In this document: positions 59,207 through 64,000 of the stretch, piece after piece | Position numbering within the stretch: the first letter of the stretch is position 1 | Layout of the letters: each line of letters starts with the position of its first letter | Source: Limnohabitans sp. Rim47 | GTDB lineage: Bacteria > Pseudomonadota > Gammaproteobacteria > Burkholderiales > Burkholderiaceae_C | Assembly: GCF_001517545.1 (NCBI RefSeq) | Contig: NZ_FBYA01000001.1 | Span: 924,734 to 988,733 of the forward strand | Length of the DNA: 64,000 nucleotides | Reading direction: 5' to 3' | Translations under genes and position numbers: made by a program | Notes under the pieces: model-generated | Database searches by the model: none | Told to the model about the DNA's origin: nothing | What the model saw: only the letters and a program-made list of their open reading frames with translations

Positions 59207-59207
59207 C

Positions 59208-59243
59208 AAAAAAGGGCAGAGGTCATCATGCTGCCCTCTGCCC
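59208..59243 (-). terminator. Terminator after the thiolase gene
   Basis: On the minus strand a 9 bp stem (GGGCAGAGG / CCTCTGCCC) with a 12-base loop is followed by TTTTTTGTGTGG. It lies 42 bp after the thiolase stop and probably splits the cluster into two transcripts. Confidence 0.85.
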
Positions 59244-59285
59244 TGAATCACATCAGCCATCTGAGCGACAGCCAAAGCGGTGTGC

Positions 59286-60461
59286 TTAGAGCACTTCGAA
59301 GATGCCGCAAGCGCCCATGCCGCCGCCAATGCACATGGTCACCGCCACGCGCTTGGCGCCACGGCGCTTGCCTTCGATCAAGGCATGACCTGTCAAGCGC
59401 TGGCCCGACACGCCGTAGGGATGCCCCACAGCGATCGCACCGCCGTTGACGTTCAAGCGGTCAGCCGGAATGCCCAGCTTGTCGCGGCAGTACAGCACTT
59501 GCACCGCAAAGGCTTCGTTGAGTTCCCACAGGTCAATGTCTTGCACCGTCAGGCCCAGACGCGCCAGGGCTTTGGGCACGGCATACACAGGGCCAATGCC
59601 CATTTCGTCAGGCTCGCAACCGGCCACGGCAAAACCGAGGAATCGACCCAAGGGCTTGAGGCCACGTTGCTCGGCCAGCTTTTCGTCCATCAACACGCAA
59701 GCGCCTGCACCGTCCGAGAACTGGCTGGCGTTGCCTGCAGTGACCAAGCCTCCGGGCAGCGCCGAGCGCAGGCCACTGATGCCTTCCACGGTGGTGCCTT
59801 CGCGCAGACCTTCGTCTGTGCTCACGGTCACTTGTTTGGTGGTCATGCCCATGACTTTGTCGATCACGCCTTGCGTGACGGTGATAGGGGCGATTTCGTC
59901 GTTGAACAAACCGGCAGCTTGTGCGGCACAAGCTTTTTGCTGGCTGGCAGCGCCATAAGCGTCCATCACATCGCGACCGATCTTGTAGCGCTTGGCAACT
60001 TGTTCAGCTGTTTGCAGCATGTTCCAGTAAATCTCGGGCTTTTGCTTGGCCAACGCCAAGTCACGCATCATGTGCGTGTTCATTTCTTGCTGAACACAAG
60101 AAATGCTTTCGACGCCACCCGCCACATAAACCTGGCCTTCGCCCGCGATGATGCGCTGCGCTGCCAAGGCAATGGTTTGCAAGCCCGAAGAGCAAAACCG
60201 GTTGACGGTCATGCCGGACACTGAAATCGGCAGACCAGCCTTGAGGGCGATTTGGCGTGCGATGTTTGCACCCGTAGCGCCTTCTGGTGTGGCGCAACCC
60301 ATGATCACGTCTTCGACTTCGGCGGCGTCAATGCCAGCACGGGCCACGGCGTGTTGCACGGCATGGCCACCCAATGTGGCACCGTGGGTCATGTTGAAAG
60401 CGCCCTTCCAGCTCTTGGCCAGCGGGGTGCGTGCGGTAGAAACGATGACTACATTCGTCAT
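59286..60461 (-). CDS. Acetyl-CoA acyltransferase (thiolase, beta-oxidation)
   Basis: A 391-residue thiolase that splits 3-ketoacyl-CoA. The acyl-bearing Cys is in NRFCSSGLQTIALAAQ, the His in IAVGHPYGVSGQRL and the second Cys in VAVTMCIGGGMGACG. The start MTNVVIVSTARTPLAKS is the family start. It lies 60 bp after fadB on the same strand. Partner enzymes nearby make a beta-oxidation role likely; biosynthetic use is less likely. Confidence 0.95.
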   Translation of the reverse strand: MTNVVIVSTARTPLAKSWKGAFNMTHGATLGGHAVQHAVARAGIDAAEVEDVIMGCATPEGATGANIARQIALKAGLPISVSGMTVNRFCSSGLQTIALAAQRIIAGEGQVYVAGGVESISCVQQEMNTHMMRDLALAKQKPEIYWNMLQTAEQVAKRYKIGRDVMDAYGAASQQKACAAQAAGLFNDEIAPITVTQGVIDKVMGMTTKQVTVSTDEGLREGTTVEGISGLRSALPGGLVTAGNASQFSDGAGACVLMDEKLAEQRGLKPLGRFLGFAVAGCEPDEMGIGPVYAVPKALARLGLTVQDIDLWELNEAFAVQVLYCRDKLGIPADRLNVNGGAIAVGHPYGVSGQRLTGHALIEGKRRGAKRVAVTMCIGGGMGACGIFEVL

Positions 60462-60521
60462 GATGAAAACCTTTCATGTGAGGGACCGAATAGAAGATCC
60501 GGCCCCTCGAAAATTAAAAAA

Positions 60522-62633
60522 TCAGTTGAATGTCTTGCCTTCGGCCACCAGACGCTGAATCAGCGGTGCGGGTTGCCAGAACTGGGCGTCGTCATGCGGA
60601 TTTTTGGCGAAGCGTTTCATGGCTTCTGCCACATTGAACAGGCCGAGTGTGTCTGCGTAAATCATGGGGCCGCCGCGCCACAGCGGGAAGCCGTAACCCG
60701 TCAGGTAAACCATGTCGATGTCGCTGGCCTTGCTGGCAATGCCTTCTTCCAAAATGTGAGCAGCTTCGTTGACCAGCGAGAACACCAGGCGTTGCACGAT
60801 TTCTTCGTCTGAAATCTTGCGCGGCGCGATGCCCAAAGCGGCACGGTGTTTTTCGATCATCTCGACCACCACAGCGCTGGGAATCGCATCACGCTTGCCT
60901 GTTTGGTAGTCGTACCAGCCCGCGCCGGTTTTTTGGCCATAACGGCCCATCTCGCAAAGCAAGTCGGCGGTTTTGCTGTACTTGAGGTTGGGCTTTTCTT
61001 GGTAGCGGCGCTTGCGAATCGCCCAGCCAATGTCGTTGCCGGCCAAATCGCCCATGCGGAACGGCCCCATGGCAAAGCCAAACTTTTCAACGGCTTTGTC
61101 GACCTGCGCTGGCGTGCAGCCTTCTTCGATCAGGAAACCAGCCTGGCGGCTGTATTGCTCGATCATGCGGTTGCCGATGAAGCCATCGCACACGCCAGAA
61201 ACCACCGAGGTTTTCTTGATCTTCTTGCCGATGGCCATCACGGTAGCCAACACGTCTTTGCCGGTTTGAGCGCCGCGCACCACTTCCAGCAACTTCATCA
61301 CGTTGGCGGGGCTGAAGAAATGCATGCCCACGACGTCTTGGGGACGCTTGGTGAACGAGGCGATCTTGTTCACGTCGAGAGTGGATGTGTTGGACGCCAA
61401 AATTGCACCGGGCTTCATCACACGGTCGAGCTCTTTGAAGACGGCTTCTTTCACGCCCATTTCTTCAAAAACGGCTTCGATCACCAGATCGGCCTGGCCG
61501 ATGTCGTCGTAACTCAAAGTGGTCGACAACAGCGCCATGCGCTCATCGTATTTTTCAGGCTTGAGCTTGCCTTTTTTGACCTGCGCTTCGTAGTTCTTGC
61601 GGATGGTGGCCACGCCACGGTCCAGCGCGTCTTGCTTCATCTCCAGCATCTTGACGTGGATGCCTGCGTTGAGGAAGTTCATCGAGATACCGCCGCCCAT
61701 GGTGCCTGCACCAATCACGGCAATTGATTTGATCTCGCGCTTGGGCGTGTCATCTGGCACGTCCGGAATTTTGCTGGCAGCACGGTCGGCCATGAAAATG
61801 TGACGCAAAGCACGCGATTCAGGCGTGAGCATCAGGTTCATGAAAATTTCACGCTCGAAGACCATGCCCTCTTCAAACTTTTTGGTGGTCGCCGCTTCTA
61901 CGGCATCGACACACTTCGCAGGCGCGGGCAGGTTCTTGGCCATGCCTTTGACCATGTTCCGGGCAAACTGGAAGTAGGCATCGCCTTGCGCGTGTTTGCA
62001 AGGCAGATTGCGCACCAATGGCAACGGCAATCCGTCGGCGTGGGCAGAGGCCACTTTGCGGGCCAAGGCCAGCGCTTCTTCAGGCAAGCTCTCGACCGAT
62101 TGGGCCATTGCATCAAACAGCTTTTGGCCAGGCAACATGGCCAGCATCTCGCTCTTGATGGCTTCGCCGCTGACGATCATGTTGAGCGCCGCTTCGACCC
62201 CAATGACGCGGGGCAGACGCTGCGTGCCACCGGCACCAGGAATCAAGCCCAACTTGACTTCAGGCAACGCGATGCTGGTGCCTGGGGCTGCAATGCGGTA
62301 ATGGCAACCCAAAGCCAACTCCAAACCGCCGCCCATGGCGACCGAGTGGATGGCCGCCACAACGGGCTTGGCCGAGTTCTCGCAAGCACGGATGACACTC
62401 AACAAATTCGGCTCTTGGATCGCTTTAGGCGAACCGAATTCGCGGATGTCTGCGCCACCCGAAAAGGCTTTGCCGCCGCCAGTGATGACGATCGCTTTGA
62501 CGCTGGCATCGTTGTTGGCTTTTTCCAGGCCATCGGTGATGCCGACACGGGTCGACAGACCCAAACCATTGACGGGCGGGTTCATCAAGGTGATGACCGC
62601 GACGTCTCCGTGAACTTTGTATTCAGCTGTCAT
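60522..62633 (-). CDS. Multifunctional fatty-acid oxidation protein (enoyl-CoA hydratase / 3-hydroxyacyl-CoA dehydrogenase)
   Basis: A 703-residue FadB/FadJ-type enzyme. The N-terminal crotonase part has ITGGGKAFSGGADIREFG and ALGCHYRIAAPGTSIALPEV, with Glu residues of the active site. The dehydrogenase part has the NAD loop AVIGAGTMGGGISMNFL, the family motif VVGMHFFSPANVMKLLEVV and SGVCDGFIGNRMIEQY. MTAEYKVHGD was chosen because AAGGAAG stands 5-11 bases upstream. An inverted repeat before the gene is a TetR-type operator candidate. Confidence 0.94.
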   Translation of the reverse strand: MTAEYKVHGDVAVITLMNPPVNGLGLSTRVGITDGLEKANNDASVKAIVITGGGKAFSGGADIREFGSPKAIQEPNLLSVIRACENSAKPVVAAIHSVAMGGGLELALGCHYRIAAPGTSIALPEVKLGLIPGAGGTQRLPRVIGVEAALNMIVSGEAIKSEMLAMLPGQKLFDAMAQSVESLPEEALALARKVASAHADGLPLPLVRNLPCKHAQGDAYFQFARNMVKGMAKNLPAPAKCVDAVEAATTKKFEEGMVFEREIFMNLMLTPESRALRHIFMADRAASKIPDVPDDTPKREIKSIAVIGAGTMGGGISMNFLNAGIHVKMLEMKQDALDRGVATIRKNYEAQVKKGKLKPEKYDERMALLSTTLSYDDIGQADLVIEAVFEEMGVKEAVFKELDRVMKPGAILASNTSTLDVNKIASFTKRPQDVVGMHFFSPANVMKLLEVVRGAQTGKDVLATVMAIGKKIKKTSVVSGVCDGFIGNRMIEQYSRQAGFLIEEGCTPAQVDKAVEKFGFAMGPFRMGDLAGNDIGWAIRKRRYQEKPNLKYSKTADLLCEMGRYGQKTGAGWYDYQTGKRDAIPSAVVVEMIEKHRAALGIAPRKISDEEIVQRLVFSLVNEAAHILEEGIASKASDIDMVYLTGYGFPLWRGGPMIYADTLGLFNVAEAMKRFAKNPHDDAQFWQPAPLIQRLVAEGKTFN

Positions 62634-62675
62634 GCTGCACTTCCTTTGCGTGAAATAAAGCGGGGGACAAAAAAG

Positions 62676-62689
62676 AACGACCGTTCGTT
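62676..62689. promoter_or_regulatory. TetR-type operator candidate upstream of fadB
   Basis: AACGACCGTTCGTT is an inverted repeat in which 12 of 14 bases match its complement. Sites of this shape (ACGA...TCGT) are used by TetR-family regulators of fatty-acid or aromatic catabolism. It stands 43 bp before the fadB start codon, in the 120 bp gap after livF, next to an AT-rich stretch (TTGAAATATTGTAG). No TetR gene is in the window. Confidence 0.55.
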
Positions 62690-62753
62690 TTTGAAATATT
62701 GTAGTGGCTGAACAGACAAAAGACAGCTTGCACTGTCTCAATTGGGACGGATT

Positions 62754-63452
62754 TCAGACCTCCAGCCATTCCTTGCGGATGTACGTGTTCTCGCGCAGGG
62801 CTTGGGGCGTGCCCTCAAAGACGATGCTGCCATGGCCCATGACCAAGGCTCGGTCCGAAATTTTCATGGCGATGGTGAGTTTTTGCTCAATCAGCAGCAC
62901 GGAAATGCCCCGACTCTTGAGCTGCTCAAGGTACTGCCCCACCAATTCGACGATCTTGGGGGCCAAGCCCTCGGTCGGCTCGTCGATGATGATGAGGTCA
63001 GGGTCGCCCATGAGGGTTCGGCACAGCGTGAGCATTTGCTGCTCGCCGCCCGACAGAACCCCGGCTTCGGTGTGCTCGCGTTCTTTGAGGCGCGGAAACA
63101 TGGCATACATGTCTTCGAATGACCAGCGGCCATTTTTGCCACTGCGCTTTTGCCCTAACTGAAGGTTTTGATGCACCGTCAGTTTGGGAAAAATGTCCCG
63201 GTTTTCGGGCACATAGCCAATGCCCAAATGGGCAATTTCATAGGCCTTTTTGCCCTGAATGGGCTGACCGTTCCAGTCGATACGGCCTTGGCAATCAACC
63301 AGACCCATGATGGCCTTGGCGGTGGTCGAGCGTCCTGAACCATTTCGGCCCAGCAAAGCCACGATCTCACCTTGACCAACATCGAAGCAGACGCCGTGCA
63401 ACACATGGCTTTTGCCGTAATAGGCGTGAAGGTTGTCTATATGCAACATCAA
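62754..63452 (-). CDS. livF: Branched-chain amino-acid type ABC transporter ATPase LivF
   Basis: A 232-residue ABC ATPase. The Walker A motif is GRNGSGRST: the position of the catalytic Lys (residue 41) holds Arg. The signature is VLSGGEQQMLTL, Walker B is DLIIIDEPTEGL and the switch His is absent or moved (LLIEQKLTIA in the C-terminal half). It is the second of two overlapping ATPase genes. LivF proteins power uptake of branched-chain amino acids or, next to a beta-oxidation cluster, perhaps organic acids. The Arg at Walker A may reduce or alter ATPase activity. Confidence 0.93.
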   Translation of the reverse strand: MMLHIDNLHAYYGKSHVLHGVCFDVGQGEIVALLGRNGSGRSTTAKAIMGLVDCQGRIDWNGQPIQGKKAYEIAHLGIGYVPENRDIFPKLTVHQNLQLGQKRSGKNGRWSFEDMYAMFPRLKEREHTEAGVLSGGEQQMLTLCRTLMGDPDLIIIDEPTEGLAPKIVELVGQYLEQLKSRGISVLLIEQKLTIAMKISDRALVMGHGSIVFEGTPQALRENTYIRKEWLEV

Positions 63453-64000
63453 TGGCCTCCTGCCTGGCTGTCAGCAACGGATGAACCCAGATAGGCTTCT
63501 TGCACTTTGGCATTGGCCCTGACCGCCTCGGGCGTGTCAAAAGCGATCACTTCGCCATACACCACCACCGCAATCTTGTCGGCCAGCCCAAACACCACGC
63601 CCATGTCGTGCTCGACCGTGAGCAGGGTTTTGCCCACGGTGACTTCCTTGATCAGGTGAATAAATCGCGAGGTTTCGCTCTTGCTCATGCCGGCGGTGGG
63701 TTCGTCCAGCAAAATCACATCGGCACCGCCCGCAATCGTCACGCCAATCTCGAGGGCGCGTTGCTCGGCGTAGGTCAGGTTCATGGCCAAGATGTCGCGT
63801 TTTTTGTCCAAACGAATCATCTCCAACAGCTGGTCTGCACGCTCGTTGGCGTCTTTCAGGCCAGACAAGAATTTGAAGAAGGTGTATTTGTAGCCCAGGC
63901 TCCACAGCACTGCGCAGCGCAGGTTTTCAAAAACACTCAACTTCGGGAAGATGTTGGTGATCTGAAAACTCCGCGCCAAGCCCATGCGGTTGATCTCGTA
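63449..64000 (-). CDS. livG: LivG-type ABC transporter ATPase, C-terminal part
   Basis: The gene runs off the right end of the window; 183 residues are visible. Features are YEINRMGLARSFQITNIFPK (the Q-loop region), the signature region LTYAEQRALEIGVTI, Walker B ADVILLDEPTAGMSK and the switch His in TLLTVEHDMGVVFG. The insert of LivG (WSLGYKYTFFKFLSGLKDAN) is present. Its stop overlaps the livF start by 4 bp. Walker A lies outside the window. Confidence 0.92.
   Translation of the reverse strand, partial: YEINRMGLARSFQITNIFPKLSVFENLRCAVLWSLGYKYTFFKFLSGLKDANERADQLLEMIRLDKKRDILAMNLTYAEQRALEIGVTIAGGADVILLDEPTAGMSKSETSRFIHLIKEVTVGKTLLTVEHDMGVVFGLADKIAVVVYGEVIAFDTPEAVRANAKVQEAYLGSSVADSQAGGH

Overview
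The window looks like a piece of the chromosome of a betaproteobacterium of the order Burkholderiales, most like the Comamonadaceae (Limnohabitans/Rhodoferax type). This rests on protein similarity recognised by eye: a monofunctional RelA, an E1-E2-E3 pyruvate dehydrogenase operon with a lipoyl domain on the E3, a RisA/RisS-like OmpR/EnvZ pair, 3-hydroxybutyrate dehydrogenase, and the DUF3348-DUF802-OmpA-DUF2894 gene set. The sequence is GC-rich and densely packed, and many neighbouring genes share 1-4 bp start/stop overlaps. No phage, IS element, CRISPR array or rRNA operon was seen.

Layout. 1-4336: end of a glutaredoxin-like gene, then a leftward four-gene set coding for a membrane stator-like pair (MotA/TolQ-like channel with a very long tail plus MotB/OmpA-like partner) and two uncharacterised partners. 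4337-8410: tandem repeats, nth, aminotransferase, alpha/beta hydrolase, DUF3820, serB. 8442-13310: mfd with a terminator-like hairpin in its leader, and ispDF. 13333-19740: hbdH-ompR-envZ-like operon, hydrolase-relA, tRNA-Val(GAC). 19842-26694: DUF2237, prlC, a cluster of about 19 bp direct repeats, folD, and a FixL/FixJ-type two-component system. 26868-33208: aceE-aceF-lpdA. 33242-34213: a HigBA-type toxin-antitoxin operon lying between lpdA and a truncated second copy of the lpdA 3' end with its own terminator. 34280-38004: a possible TauD-like protein, RNase D-like exonuclease, RbgA GTPase, CigR-like membrane protein and HU. 38172-43598: ank-tatD-holB-tmk-mltG operon with divergent ygfZ. 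43686-52191: thioesterase-GNAT fusion, a 70 bp minisatellite, esterase, iron alcohol dehydrogenase, TfoX-like protein, trhO, patatin, tex. 52399-52788: a small lipoprotein with an HExxH motif. 52842-64000: a leftward beta-oxidation/catabolic cluster behind livG-livF transporter ATPases.

How it works together. Most genes are housekeeping: DNA repair (nth, mfd), replication (holB, tmk), isoprenoid precursors (ispDF), folate (folD), stringent response (relA), translation-linked functions (tex, trhO, rbgA, tRNA-Val) and central carbon (PDH). The right end is a coherent acyl-CoA catabolic unit: transporter ATPases, multifunctional FadB, thiolase, acyl-CoA dehydrogenase, short-chain dehydrogenases and a PaaI-type thioesterase, with a TetR-type operator candidate before fadB.

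The best candidate for an undescribed system is the stator-like module at 99-4336. Its channel and OmpA subunits resemble in plan the ZorA/ZorB anti-phage motor and the flagellar MotA/MotB motor. The best evolutionary story is the diverged, internally deleted lpdA end that flanks the toxin-antitoxin pair.
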